A stretch of DNA of 64,000 nucleotides from Accumulibacter sp. (GCF_029255285.1 NZ_JAPUVI010000112.1:1-64000), one strand, 5' to 3'; positions 27,384-36,406 are shown, counted from the stretch's first letter. Program-made: numbers and translations. Notes: generated by a model not told the origin, from the sequence alone.

Positions 27384-28051
27384 GTGGAAGTTCTTCCAGA
27401 TGCGTCAGGGTGATGTTGCGTGAAGTGGAAAGTTTCCGCAAGCCCACACTTGCCGAACCCTGAAAGGGCGTCGGTACGAGCTTTGCCTCTGCCTCATCGC
27501 GGCTCGAGCAGGTCGGGCGTTTCGGGCCGCCAGCGTAGCATCGCCTGGTCGACCGATCGCTGAGCGGGTTGGCAGGCAGTCGCGAGGCAACGGCTCGGTG
27601 CCTCGTGCGGCCGGCGGTTTGGCGTCGGGTCCGCCACTTGTCCGCCCTCCCGGCCCGGCGCTGGCAACGAAGAATATGGCACCTTCGGAGACTTTGCACG
27701 TCAAACCTTTGCTATCATTGACCGGCTTCTCGTGCGGGTGACCGCGAGCGCCGGCTATTTCGAGGGGGCGGTCTCCTGCTGGCGCGGGCAAGCCGATAAA
27801 TGGCCGGATGACCGAGGTCTGCGTATCGGACTGGCGAGCGGCGCTGGTGCGCCGGGGGTTCGTCTTGGTATCCCGGTGTTGGGCGTCGGCCAAATTGCCG
27901 GCCCGCATCGGTTCCGGCGAAGAAGCCGCCGCTGTCGACTTCATGGAGAGTGCGGTCCGGCCGGTCTGGCGCGCTGCGGCGGTAGCTGCTGTTGTTGTTG
28001 GGGCTTGCCGGTATGGTAGGCGGATGATCGATCTTTTTCGGGAGTTTCTTC
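27384..28051. other. Long gene-poor spacer before the thiolase
   Basis: 668 bp. A minus-strand frame (27405-27944) and short plus frames are open, but their composition (runs of Pro/Arg/Gly/Ala, no motif, no ribosome site) looks like high-GC noise. An extended -10-like TGCTATCATT at 27710-27719 could start a long leader for the thiolase. I see no tRNA or clear riboswitch. Confidence 0.45.
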
Positions 28052-29233
28052 ATGAGCAGAGAAGTCGTTGTACTCAGCGCGGTCCGTTCCGCTATCGGTA
28101 CCTTTGGTGGATCGCTCGCCAATATGGAGCCGCATGAACTGGCTGGTACGGTAATGAAGGAGTCGATCGCCCGCTCCGGCGTCGATCCGCAGCAAATCAA
28201 CTATGTTGCCGTCGGCAACGTCATTCCCACCGATGCGCGCTTCGCCTATGTGGCTCGCGTCGCTTCGATTCAAGCCGGCTTGCCGATGGACTCGGTGGCG
28301 ATGGCGGTGAATCGCTTGTGCGCATCGGGTCTGCAGGGCGTGGTCTCCGCGGCTCAGAACATTCTGCTCGGCGACTCCGACTACGGCATTGGTGGCGGCG
28401 TCGAAGTCATGTCGCGCGGTTCGTACATGCTGCCGGCCATGCGCTCGGGTGCCCGCATGGGCGATACCAAGGCGATCGACATGATGGTCGCCACGCTCAG
28501 CGATCCGTTCGGCGTTGGTCACATGGGCGTCACGGCCGAGAACCTGGCCAAGAAGTGGAACATTAGCCGCGAAGAGCAGGATGCCCTTGCCGTCGAGTCG
28601 CAGCGGCGGGCCGCCGCTGCGATCGCTGAAGGGCGTTTCAAATCGCAGATCGTTCCGATTGTCCTGAAGACGCGCAAGGGCGATGTCGTTTTCGACACCG
28701 ATGAACATGTCAAGAGTGGAACGACGATCGAGACGCTGGCCAAGATGAAGCCGGCTTTTCTCAAGGACGGAACGGTGACCGCCGGCAACGCATCGGGAAT
28801 CAACGATGGTGCGGCTTTTCTGGTGCTCGCGGCAGCCGACGTGGCAGCGCAGGCTGGTCAGAAGCCGATAGCGCGGCTGGTTGCCTACGCGATTGCCGGT
28901 GTGCCGAACGAGATCATGGGCGAAGGCCCGATTCCGGCAAGCAAGCTGGTGCTCAAGAAAGCCGGCCTGACGCTCGAACAGATGGATGTCGTCGAGTCCA
29001 ACGAAGCCTTTGCAGCGCAGGCCATTGCGGTTAACAAGGGGCTCGGCCTCGATCCCGTGAAGACCAACCCGAACGGCGGCGCGATTGCCCTCGGTCACCC
29101 GGTTGGCTGCTCCGGCGCCTTTATCGCGACGAAGGCGATCTACGAGTTGCAGCGCACCGGTGGAAAATACGCGCTGGTCACGATGTGCATCGGTGGTGGC
29201 CAGGGTATCGCGGTGGTTTTCGAGCGCGCCTGA
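28052..29233 (+). CDS. Acetyl-CoA acetyltransferase / beta-ketothiolase (BktB-like)
   Basis: 393 residues. Thiolase catalytic residues: Cys90 in NRLCASGLQ, His349 in ALGHPVGCSG, Cys379 in CIGGGQG. The sequence matches the BktB/PhaA side of thiolase II. It condenses two acetyl-CoA (or acetyl- plus propionyl-CoA) for polyhydroxyalkanoate synthesis, or works in reverse in degradation. No phaB or phaC is adjacent. GGGAG lies about 9 bp before ATG 28052. A strong terminator follows, so it is probably a monocistronic unit with a long leader. Confidence 0.93.
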   Translation: MSREVVVLSAVRSAIGTFGGSLANMEPHELAGTVMKESIARSGVDPQQINYVAVGNVIPTDARFAYVARVASIQAGLPMDSVAMAVNRLCASGLQGVVSAAQNILLGDSDYGIGGGVEVMSRGSYMLPAMRSGARMGDTKAIDMMVATLSDPFGVGHMGVTAENLAKKWNISREEQDALAVESQRRAAAAIAEGRFKSQIVPIVLKTRKGDVVFDTDEHVKSGTTIETLAKMKPAFLKDGTVTAGNASGINDGAAFLVLAAADVAAQAGQKPIARLVAYAIAGVPNEIMGEGPIPASKLVLKKAGLTLEQMDVVESNEAFAAQAIAVNKGLGLDPVKTNPNGGAIALGHPVGCSGAFIATKAIYELQRTGGKYALVTMCIGGGQGIAVVFERA

Positions 29234-29266
29234 CGTTGCCCAAGGCCGCTTCACGCGGCTTTGCCG

Positions 29267-29297
29267 AAGCCCGGCCGTATTGTGGTCGGGCTTTTTT
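29267..29297 (+). terminator. Intrinsic terminator after the thiolase gene
   Basis: AAGCCCGGCC (29267-29276) pairs with GGTCGGGCTT (29284-29293) with one G-U, loop GTATTGT, then a T-run (TTTTTT to 29297). A smaller hairpin GCCGC-TTCAC-GCGGC lies just upstream at 29245-29259. Confidence 0.85.
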
Positions 29298-29373
29298 GTC
29301 TCCCGACCTGGTGCGTTGATCTTCGAGGAGGGTGCCTATCGCGCTCGTCCGGTGGCCCGCTTCGCCGCGAGCG

Positions 29374-30036
29374 TCAGCCGGGAAGGCGCAGCGTCAGCGC
29401 GGCCTGCTCGGGAGTCGTGCCATGCTCGACGACGCCGAGCAGCGGCGCGGCCAAGCGTACCTTCAGGGTGGCCAGATTTTCGCTGAAGCGCGCCATCGCC
29501 GGATCGACACGGTTTGCTACCCAGCCGGCCAGCGGCAGACCTCGCGCGGCGATGGCCTGCCGGGTCAGCAGAGCGTGGTTGATGCAGCCCAGCCGCATGC
29601 CGACCACCAGGATCAGAGGCAGGCCGAGCAGGGACGCCAGATCCGCGGTGTCGCAAGTGTCGCCGAGCGGTACGCAGAAACCACCGACTCCCTCGACCAG
29701 AACGATTTCCGCCAAGCTTTGCAGCCGTTTCAGTGCGGTGTCGATGTGCGCCAGATCGATGATTCGCCCTTCCTCTTCGGCGGCGATGTGCGGTGCGATG
29801 GCCGCCCGGAAGCCGTAGGGGTTGATCAGCGTCCGCGGTGCCGCGAACGACGAAGCGGCGATCAGGCGCTCGACGTCATCGTTGAGTCCATGCTCGTCGA
29901 AGCCGGCCGCGACTGGCTTCATTGCCAGCGCGCGGGCGCCCGTTCGCCGGACCGCGTGGAGCAGCGCGCAAGCGACGAAAGTCTTGCCGATCTCGGTGTC
30001 GGTGCCGGTTATGAACCAGCCGCTTGGGTCTTTCAT
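29374..30036 (-). CDS. bioD: Dethiobiotin synthetase
   Basis: 220 residues. The P-loop is GTDTEIGKT (about 11-19), the Lys of MKPVAAG lies near 40, EGVGG near 115 and the adenine region VANRVDP near 170. It closes the ureido ring of dethiobiotin from DAPA, CO2 and ATP. It is the last gene of bioA-F-H-C-D and its ATG overlaps the bioC stop by ATGA (30033-30036). bioB is not in the window. Confidence 0.95.
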   Translation of the reverse strand: MKDPSGWFITGTDTEIGKTFVACALLHAVRRTGARALAMKPVAAGFDEHGLNDDVERLIAASSFAAPRTLINPYGFRAAIAPHIAAEEEGRIIDLAHIDTALKRLQSLAEIVLVEGVGGFCVPLGDTCDTADLASLLGLPLILVVGMRLGCINHALLTRQAIAARGLPLAGWVANRVDPAMARFSENLATLKVRLAAPLLGVVEHGTTPEQAALTLRLPG

Positions 30037-30812
30037 TTTTTTCTGGCAGCGTAGGCAAGAATGACATCATAGCGCGCCGGCAGGCCGGCGGCTGTGCGAT
30101 GTCGTTCGTAGGCGGCCTGTACGCGCTGCCAGGCCAGGCGCCCGAAAAGTCCGGCGCGGGCGCCGTCGCCGACCGAGTGGGCGCCGATGTCCTTGACCGC
30201 GCGCAGCAGCGATTTCAGGTCGGGGTAATGCAGGCAGACGGTCCGGCGCTGCCAGAGGATGTCGGTGAACCCGGCCCGCGACAGAGCCTCCTCGATCGCC
30301 GCCGGTTCAGTAAAGGTCAGGGTGTGGCGATAGCGGTCGATGCCGGCGAAGGCCTCGCGCAACTCGCCGAAGGTTTCCGGACCGAGGGTGCTGACTGCCA
30401 GCCGCCCGCCCGGACGAAGGACGCGCCAAGCTTCGGCGAATGCGCGGTTGGTGTCGCACCACTGGACGGTCAGGCTGGACCACCAGACGGCGAAGCTTTC
30501 GTCCCGGCAGGGCAGGGCCTCGATGTCGGCCGCCAGACAGCAATGGGCGTCGTGCCGCGCCAGGGTGAGCATCGCCGGCGCGAAGTCGACCGCGGTGAGC
30601 TGTGCGTCGGGCCAGCGTGAACGCAGCAGTTGGCTGCCGTAGCCGGTGCCGCAACCGGCGTCGACGATGCTGTCTGGCTCGGACGACAGATCGAAGTTGG
30701 CCAGCAGATCGTCGCAGACCTGTCGTTGAAGCACGGCGGCCGCGTCGTAGGACGCCGCCGCGCGCTCGAAGGACTCGCGCACACGTTCCTTAGGCGGCAG
30801 GGTGGAGACCAT
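30033..30812 (-). CDS. bioC: Malonyl-ACP O-methyltransferase
   Basis: 259 residues from ATG 30812 (MVSTLPPKERVRESFERAA, the usual BioC N-terminus with Arg-x-x-F--AA). SAM motif I is IVDAGCGTGYGSQLL, followed by LTAVDFAPAML and the motif IV region SLTVQWCDTNRAF. It methylates malonyl-ACP so that fatty acid synthesis can extend it to pimeloyl-ACP methyl ester, which BioH then hydrolyses. The start lies inside bioH (23-bp overlap). Confidence 0.93.
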   Translation of the reverse strand: MVSTLPPKERVRESFERAAASYDAAAVLQRQVCDDLLANFDLSSEPDSIVDAGCGTGYGSQLLRSRWPDAQLTAVDFAPAMLTLARHDAHCCLAADIEALPCRDESFAVWWSSLTVQWCDTNRAFAEAWRVLRPGGRLAVSTLGPETFGELREAFAGIDRYRHTLTFTEPAAIEEALSRAGFTDILWQRRTVCLHYPDLKSLLRAVKDIGAHSVGDGARAGLFGRLAWQRVQAAYERHRTAAGLPARYDVILAYAARKK

Positions 30813-31554
30813 CGAATTCGTCCAGCAGTCGGACAAAGCGCTCCGGGTCATTGAGGAAAGGGGCATGCCCCGCACCGGCGAAAACCTCCAGGCGCGCGTT
30901 GGGGATCATTTCCGCCAGTCGCCTGGCAGCCGGGAGAGGATTCAGCGCGTCGTTCTCTCCGTGCACCAGAAGGCAGCGCGTGCGCACGGCCGGTGCCAGA
31001 TCACGCAGGTCGACTTCGCGCAGCCAGTCGAGGCCACGCGCGAGCGCCGCCGCGTCCGCAGTCGGTCCCTCCTGCAGACAGGCGACGAGTTGGCGAGTGA
31101 TCGTTCGCGCCTGACTGTCGCCCTGGTTCAGCAGAGCGACAAAACGTTGCCGCGTCTGTTTCGGTTGCCGCCCGAGGCTGGCCGCGAAATCGTCGACGAG
31201 CTGCCTCTCCTGCGCTTCGCACCAGTTGTCGCGCCGCGTGAAACTGGCCGTGGCGCCGACCAGGATCAGACCGCCGACGCGTTCCGGCGCCAGCCCTGCG
31301 GCGCGCATGGCCAGCATGGCGCCGAGTGACCAGCCGCAGAGCGTAACGGGGTGGGGCAGCGCGTCGATCAATGCCTGCGCGGTGGCAGTGAAGTCGGTGG
31401 CGGCGTCGCACGCCTCGCCGTAGCCCGGCAGGTCGACCAGATGGACCTGCGAGCGCTCCGCCAAGGCGGGAAGCAGCGATTCCCAGACCGCGCTGCCAAG
31501 CCCCCAGCCGTGGATCAGCGCGCGCGGCGGCCCCTTGCCGATTCGCCGCATCAT
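30790..31554 (-). CDS. bioH: Pimeloyl-ACP methyl ester carboxylesterase
   Basis: 254 residues, alpha/beta hydrolase. Oxyanion region IHGWGLGSAVWE, nucleophile elbow CGWSLGAM (Ser near 80), acid in HGENDALNPL, and catalytic His in GAGHAPFLNDP. It releases pimeloyl-ACP from its methyl ester. ATG 31554 overlaps the bioF stop by ATGA (31551-31554), and its end overlaps bioC. Placement between bioF and bioC supports BioH rather than a generic esterase. Confidence 0.92.
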   Translation of the reverse strand: MMRRIGKGPPRALIHGWGLGSAVWESLLPALAERSQVHLVDLPGYGEACDAATDFTATAQALIDALPHPVTLCGWSLGAMLAMRAAGLAPERVGGLILVGATASFTRRDNWCEAQERQLVDDFAASLGRQPKQTRQRFVALLNQGDSQARTITRQLVACLQEGPTADAAALARGLDWLREVDLRDLAPAVRTRCLLVHGENDALNPLPAARRLAEMIPNARLEVFAGAGHAPFLNDPERFVRLLDEFDGLHPAA

Positions 31555-32705
31555 GCCAGTTCCCGTAAAGCATGCAGCAGTCGGTCTACCTGCTCCGCGC
31601 TGTGCGCTGCGCTCAGCGAAACCCGCAGGCGTGCGCTGCCGGCCGGGACCGTCGGCGGGCGGATGGCTGGCACCCACAGACCCCGCTCGTAAAGCGCCCC
31701 GGCAACCCGCAAGACCTCGTGGTTGTCGCCGATGACGATCGGCTGGATGGCCGTCGGCGAGGGGAGCAGGCGCCATCGCGTGCCGGCCAGACCGTCGCGC
31801 AATTGCGCGGTGAGCTGCCACAGGCGTTGGCGCCGCGACTCGCCGTCGGCGATCAGATCGACGCTGGCGGCGAGGGCGCAGGCAATGAGCGGGCTGCCAG
31901 CGGTCGTGAAGACGTAGGTGCGGGCGCGTTGTTCCAGCCATTCGACGACGGTCGCGTCGGCGGCGACGAAGGCGCCGGACGCGCCAGCGGCTTTGCCGAG
32001 CGTACCCATGTAAATCAGGCGGCGGGCCGTCGGCAGCTGGAAGTACGCCAGGCTGCCGCGGCCCTGCGGGCCGAGGACGCCGAAACCATGCGCGTCGTCC
32101 ACCACCAGCCAGGCGTCGAAACGCTCGGCCAGTGCCAGCAGGGCGGGCAGCGGAGCGAGATCGCCATCCATGCTGAACACGGCGTCGGTCAGAATCAGCT
32201 TGCGCCGCGCACGACTGCCGGCGAGCAGACGTTCGAGCGCCACGATGTCGCCGTGCGGGTAGCGCTGGTTGTCGGCGCGTGAAAGCTGGGCGGCGTCGAT
32301 CAGGGAGGCATGGTTGAGGCGGTCGGCAAAAACAGCGTCGCGACGGCCGACGAGCGCCGGAACGATGGCCAGGTTGGCCATGTAGCCGGTGGAGAAGAGC
32401 AGCGCGCGCGCAAAGCCGGTAAAGGCGGCGAGTTTCTCCTCGAGCGCGGCGTGCGGCGCGAGGTGGCCGCTGACCAGATGCGAGGCGCCGCTGCCGACCC
32501 CCCAAGCTTGCGCGCCCGCACAGGCGGCTTCGACGAGCGCCGGGTCGTTGGCCAGCCCGAGGTAATCGTTACTGCAGAAGCTCACCAACTCGCGGCCGTC
32601 GACCCGAGCCAGCGGGCCGCAGGGCATTTCCAGGGTGCGACGGCTGCGTTTGAGACCGGCGCGCTGCAACGCGTCGATTTCCGCTTGCAGGTCTTCCCAG
32701 ATCAT
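31551..32705 (-). CDS. bioF: 8-amino-7-oxononanoate synthase
   Basis: 384 residues, a class II PLP alpha-oxoamine synthase. Landmarks: VSFCSNDYLGLANDP, GSGASHLVSGHLAPH, the VVDDAHGFGVLGPQGRG aspartate/histidine motif, and the PLP lysine in MGTLGKAAGASG. It condenses pimeloyl-ACP with alanine. ATG 32705 overlaps the bioA stop by ATGA (32702-32705), and the gene ends overlapping bioH. Confidence 0.95.
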   Translation of the reverse strand: MIWEDLQAEIDALQRAGLKRSRRTLEMPCGPLARVDGRELVSFCSNDYLGLANDPALVEAACAGAQAWGVGSGASHLVSGHLAPHAALEEKLAAFTGFARALLFSTGYMANLAIVPALVGRRDAVFADRLNHASLIDAAQLSRADNQRYPHGDIVALERLLAGSRARRKLILTDAVFSMDGDLAPLPALLALAERFDAWLVVDDAHGFGVLGPQGRGSLAYFQLPTARRLIYMGTLGKAAGASGAFVAADATVVEWLEQRARTYVFTTAGSPLIACALAASVDLIADGESRRQRLWQLTAQLRDGLAGTRWRLLPSPTAIQPIVIGDNHEVLRVAGALYERGLWVPAIRPPTVPAGSARLRVSLSAAHSAEQVDRLLHALRELA

Positions 32706-34033
32706 GTCGGTAGCGCGGCGTCCAGTGCGGCGATGGCGCCAGCGGCGAGAAACTCGCATTCCTCGGCACTGATCACGTAGGGCGGCATGAAATAGACCGT
32801 GTTGCCGATCGGCCGCAGCAGGATCTCGTTCGCCAGCGCCTGCCGGTAGAAACGCTGCGCAAACCGCGGATCGTCGCACAGCACGTCGAAGGCGGCGATC
32901 ATGCCGCGCTGGCGCAGGTGGCGGACGTTCGGGTGTGCCGCCAGCGGGCCCAGACACGTGGCGAGACGCTCGGCCAGCGGAAGGTTGGCGGCGATGACCT
33001 GTTGCTCGGCGAAGATGTCGAGCGTCGCCAGCGCGGCGCGGCAGGCCAAGGCATTGCCAGTATAGGAGTGCGAGTGCAGAAAGCCGCGGCTGGTGCGATC
33101 GTCGTAAAAGGCATCGTAAACCCCGTCGGTAGTGAGGACGATCGACAAGGGCAGGTAGCCGCCGGAGATGCCTTTCGACAGGCACAGAAAGTCGGGTCGG
33201 ATGCCGGCCTGCTCATGCGCGAAGAAGGTTCCGGTACGACCGCAGCCGACGGCGATCTCGTCGCAGATCAGGTGCACTTCGTAGCGGTCGCAGAGTTCGC
33301 GTGCCAGACGCAGGTATTCCGGATCGTACATCGCCATGCCGCTGGCGCACTGGACGAGTGGCTCGACGATCAGCGCCGCGATCTCTTCATGGTGCCGTTC
33401 GAGATGAGTCGCCAGCGCCGCGGCAGCGCGGCGCGCCACGTCGACCGGGGTTTCGCCGTCGCTTGCCAGTCGGGCGTCTGGCGTGGCCACCGTGCTGGCC
33501 GGGCGGATCAATGGCGCGTAAGCATCCTTGAACAGCGGCACGTCGGTCACGGCCAGTGCGCCGACCGTTTCGCCGTGATAACTGCCGCTCAGGCAAAGAA
33601 ACTCCTGCTTGTCCCGACGACCCCGGTTGTGCCAGGCGTGGAAAGACATCTTGAGAGCGATTTCGGTCGCCGAAGCGCCGTCGGAGGCATAAAAACAATG
33701 GCCGAGGGAGCCATCGGTCAGGCCAATCAGCCGTTCGGAGAGCTCGACTACCGGGCGATGCGTGAAACCGGCGAGAAGCACATGCTCGAGCTCGTCGAGC
33801 TGTGCGCGCAATGCGGCGTTGATTTGTGGATGGCAGTGGCCGAACAGGTTGACCCACCACGAGCTGATGCCGTCCAGGTAGCGCCGGCCGTCGAAGTCGA
33901 ACAGCCAGACCCCTTGGCCGCGCGCGATCGGAACCAGTGGCAGGGCTTCGCCGGCCGTTGCGTGCTGCTTCATCTGCGTGCATGGGTGCCAGACGGCCGC
34001 CAGGCTGCGCTGCAGCAGATCGCTGTTGCTCAT
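32702..34033 (-). CDS. bioA: Adenosylmethionine-8-amino-7-oxononanoate aminotransferase
   Basis: 443 residues, a class III aminotransferase. Motifs: WHPCTQMKQH near the start (typical BioA), DGISSWWVNLFGH, SGSYHGETVGALA, ICDEIAVGCGRTG, and the PLP lysine in LCLSKGISGGYLPLS. It transfers the amino group from SAM to KAPA to form DAPA. It begins the bio block, 20 bp after the DUF2863 gene, so that gene is probably the true first cistron. Confidence 0.96.
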   Translation of the reverse strand: MSNSDLLQRSLAAVWHPCTQMKQHATAGEALPLVPIARGQGVWLFDFDGRRYLDGISSWWVNLFGHCHPQINAALRAQLDELEHVLLAGFTHRPVVELSERLIGLTDGSLGHCFYASDGASATEIALKMSFHAWHNRGRRDKQEFLCLSGSYHGETVGALAVTDVPLFKDAYAPLIRPASTVATPDARLASDGETPVDVARRAAAALATHLERHHEEIAALIVEPLVQCASGMAMYDPEYLRLARELCDRYEVHLICDEIAVGCGRTGTFFAHEQAGIRPDFLCLSKGISGGYLPLSIVLTTDGVYDAFYDDRTSRGFLHSHSYTGNALACRAALATLDIFAEQQVIAANLPLAERLATCLGPLAAHPNVRHLRQRGMIAAFDVLCDDPRFAQRFYRQALANEILLRPIGNTVYFMPPYVISAEECEFLAAGAIAALDAALPT

Positions 34034-34053
34034 CGTCGTTCCTTGACCGGAGT

Positions 34054-35232
34054 TCAGTGGAGCGTTTGCGATGGCGCGTCGTCCTGTTCCGGCATCTCGG
34101 CATGCACCGTGTCGCCTTCGCTGTTGGGATAGAGCGGCGCGCCGCAGTCGTCGCAGAACTCGTAAGGAAACTGCTGATCGAGGATCAGAACGTCCTTCAG
34201 GCCCGCCTTGCGCAGGACGCTCTCGATCTCGCCAGTGACGTCGGTGCTTTCATCTTCGATGCCCAATAGTGGCCAGACCACACCGTGGTAGATGGTGTCG
34301 CCGTCGAGCGGGCCGAAACCGATCCGGTATTCCTCGAGACGTTTGTCGTGGAAGCCTCCCACCACCGCACGCAGGCTCTCGCCGGCGGCCTGGCCGAGCG
34401 CGCCTTGCAGGAAGGCGACCGAAGCGTTCAGCGAGTAGGGGCGTGACGCGCTATCGGCCGCCCGGCAGGCGGCATGATAGGCGTCGGCCAGCAGCGGTTG
34501 ATACGCGCAGCCGGTAAGCAAGGGCTCGAGGCAGGGACCACCTTGCTTGACCCATTCCTTGACCGCCGACTCGCGGGTGATCCTGTCGGCCTCGTTCCAG
34601 CGGAAGAGCGGCATGCCGTGCGGAACGATGAGCGCGCCTACCAGATAGCGCGTGTCGGAAAGGAAGCGGTTGGTCTCGGGCATCGCGGCGGCGTCGACAT
34701 TGAGATCGCTTCCCGCCAGCGCCGCGGCGCCTAGCTGGCGCGTCATCTGCCAGGTGTCTACGAAGCTGTGCGGGAGTTGGTCGGGGCTGTACAGGTAGTC
34801 GGCGAGTGCCAGCCGGGCACCGGCCGCGAAGACGTGTGCCCCGAGATGGACCTTGAGCGTTTGCAGCGTACTCTTGGCGATGGTCGCCGCAGGAATCGAG
34901 AAGCGCGACCAGGCGAGCACCGGTGCCGCGAAGAGCAGCAGGTCGAGTTCTTTCCCATGTTCCCGCAGAACGCACGATTCGGCGTGCGATTCGATGATGT
35001 CGGCGAGGTCGTCGTGCGCCATCGGATGGGTGTCGAACAGGCGGTCGAGGGCGGCCGTCAAGTCATCCTCGGCACCATCCTGGAACAGCCGATCCAGTAG
35101 TTCGACGAGACGGGCCTGCCAGAAGGTGTCTTCGAGCTTGCTGCCGGATTCGGCAAGGCCGATGGAGAGGCGGCCGAGTTCGGTGGCGTCAGCCGAAATG
35201 CGCTTGCGGGACGAGAAGCGGTTGCGTTTCAT
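34054..35232 (-). CDS. DUF2863 family protein
   Basis: 392 residues from ATG 35232 (MKRNRFSSRKRISADATEL); an upstream in-frame start at 35256 is less likely. It is a betaproteobacterial family of unknown function. The protein is soluble and helical, with DDLADIIESHAESCVLREHG near 70, and a C-terminal CDDCGAPLYPN segment whose paired Cys could bind zinc. It lies directly upstream of bioA. A biotin role is possible by context only. Confidence 0.82.
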   Translation of the reverse strand: MKRNRFSSRKRISADATELGRLSIGLAESGSKLEDTFWQARLVELLDRLFQDGAEDDLTAALDRLFDTHPMAHDDLADIIESHAESCVLREHGKELDLLLFAAPVLAWSRFSIPAATIAKSTLQTLKVHLGAHVFAAGARLALADYLYSPDQLPHSFVDTWQMTRQLGAAALAGSDLNVDAAAMPETNRFLSDTRYLVGALIVPHGMPLFRWNEADRITRESAVKEWVKQGGPCLEPLLTGCAYQPLLADAYHAACRAADSASRPYSLNASVAFLQGALGQAAGESLRAVVGGFHDKRLEEYRIGFGPLDGDTIYHGVVWPLLGIEDESTDVTGEIESVLRKAGLKDVLILDQQFPYEFCDDCGAPLYPNSEGDTVHAEMPEQDDAPSQTLH

Positions 35233-35262
35233 GGTCGGGAGCCCGGGGACGGTCAATCCGCC

Positions 35263-35271
35263 ATTGTACCA
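35263..35271 (-). promoter_or_regulatory. Extended -10 promoter element upstream of DUF2863-bio genes
   Basis: On the minus strand the sequence is TGGTACAAT, matching TGnTAnnnT. It starts 31 bp upstream of the DUF2863 ATG; the -35 region (GAACTT at 17 bp) is weak. It could drive the whole DUF2863-bioAFHCD unit. Confidence 0.4.
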
Positions 35272-35429
35272 AGCTGACGAGGCCGAAGTTCGCGCGCCGC
35301 CATCTTCTTGCCGATACGCGGCGCGTCACGCCGTCGTCGATGCGGGATCGCCAGCGTGCAGAAAGTCGCTGGCCGCCATGCCAAGCGCGCTACGCGGCAG
35401 GCGCCGCGGCCGCAGCGGGCCAGCGACTT

Positions 35430-35906
35430 TCAGGCCAGGCGTAGTTGCGCCAGAGAAGCTACGCCCAGCCCGTGGGCGATATCCGGGTCGATGAGCAGTT
35501 CGAGGACGGTGACCTGCGGCAGATCGACCCGATGCTCTTCGGTTTCGCGAGCCGCCGCCTGCGGGTCAAAGTTCCATTGCTGCCGGACGATGTCCTGAAA
35601 AGTTCGTCCACCGTCGGCCGACCAGCGCAGCAGATACTCCTGCGTCCGCGCCGTGGTGGTCTCGACAAACACCAGACGTATCCGGTGCAGGTGCTGTGGC
35701 GGCGCAAAGTTCAGCCGGATCGTCTGTCGGCCCGGTCCTGCGGCACGCCAGCCACCGCCTCGGTCGGCCAGCAGCGCGGCTTCGATCGGATGCGCGGCGT
35801 CTTCGGAGCTGATCTCGGCTTCGGCGATGGCCTCGATGTCAAGCCAGGCGGCATCGGCAGGCGAGGGTTCGCCCACCAACTCGGCGCGGATCAAGCGCTT
35901 GCGCAT
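35430..35906 (-). CDS. Unknown protein, probable discoidin-like beta-sandwich
   Basis: 158 residues. Segments such as WRAAGPGRQTIRLNFAPPQHLHRIRLVFVE, RTQEYLLRWSADGGRTFQDI and VLELLIDPDIAHGLGVASLAQLRL have the alternating pattern of F5/8 type C (discoidin or XRCC1-N-like) domains. There is no signal peptide. Such folds bind carbohydrates or proteins, but no ligand residues can be named. It is separated from the bio block by about 170 bp and from the Ala-rich gene by 56 bp on the same strand, so these last two may be co-expressed. Confidence 0.65.
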   Translation of the reverse strand: MRKRLIRAELVGEPSPADAAWLDIEAIAEAEISSEDAAHPIEAALLADRGGGWRAAGPGRQTIRLNFAPPQHLHRIRLVFVETTTARTQEYLLRWSADGGRTFQDIVRQQWNFDPQAAARETEEHRVDLPQVTVLELLIDPDIAHGLGVASLAQLRLA

Positions 35907-35962
35907 GGGCTGCTCCTCACCACCGTCGCGCAGTGATTTCTCGCCCGTCGAATCGTCCGTCG

Positions 35963-36406
35963 CTAAGCCGCCACTTCGCCGAGCCGGGTGGCCACCTCCT
36001 GCTCGGCAAGCGCCCAGTAGTGCGTCGAACAGCCCTGGAAGCCGTTCTTTTCCGCAATGAAATAGGCCGTCGACTCGACCATCCGGTAGCGTTCTTCGGC
36101 GCTTGGCTTCACCGATACGTCGTTCGTGGCAGGCGCGGCGCTGACTGCCGCGGCGGCTTCGGCTGCCGCAGCGCTGGTCGCCGACGTAGCGGCTTCGGCT
36201 GCTGCAGCGCTGGTCGCCGACGTGGCGGCGGCAGGTGGCGTCTTGGCGACCGCCGCCTGGGCAGACTTGCTGGCCGGTGCCTTTCGGCTGGCCGTCGTTG
36301 CGGCAGGGGTTTTCTTCACCGCTGGCGCCTTGGCCGTTGCGGTCTCGTCAGTCGCCGCTTTCTTGGTGGCGGGCGATCTCTTGGTCGTGCTCTTTTCTTC
36401 GGTCAT
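35963..36406 (-). CDS. Ala/Lys-rich protein with C-terminal DUF2934
   Basis: 147 residues. The first about 95 are a Lys/Ala/Thr/Pro-rich, histone H1- or AlgP-like tail (KKAATDETATAKAPAVKKTP) containing a 12-residue tandem duplication (ATSATSAAAAEA). The last about 45 (EERYRMVESTAYFIAEKNGF, then WALAEQEVATRL) match DUF2934. AAGGAA precedes ATG 36406. The tail suggests nucleic acid or polyphosphate/granule binding, which is an inference. A low-complexity tail fused to a small domain is common in this family. Confidence 0.75.
   Translation of the reverse strand: MTEEKSTTKRSPATKKAATDETATAKAPAVKKTPAATTASRKAPASKSAQAAVAKTPPAAATSATSAAAAEAATSATSAAAAEAAAAVSAAPATNDVSVKPSAEERYRMVESTAYFIAEKNGFQGCSTHYWALAEQEVATRLGEVAA
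36155..36226. repeat. 36-bp tandem duplication in the Ala-rich gene
   Basis: Two adjacent 36-bp copies starting GGCTTCGGCTGC at 36155 and 36191 differ at a few bases. They encode the 12-residue Ala/Thr/Ser repeat of the DUF2934 protein. Confidence 0.85.

Noticed and set aside
27405..27944. 179-codon minus frame in the long spacer
   Set aside because: Composition of random high-GC translation, no start signal, no recognisable domain. Kept as spacer.
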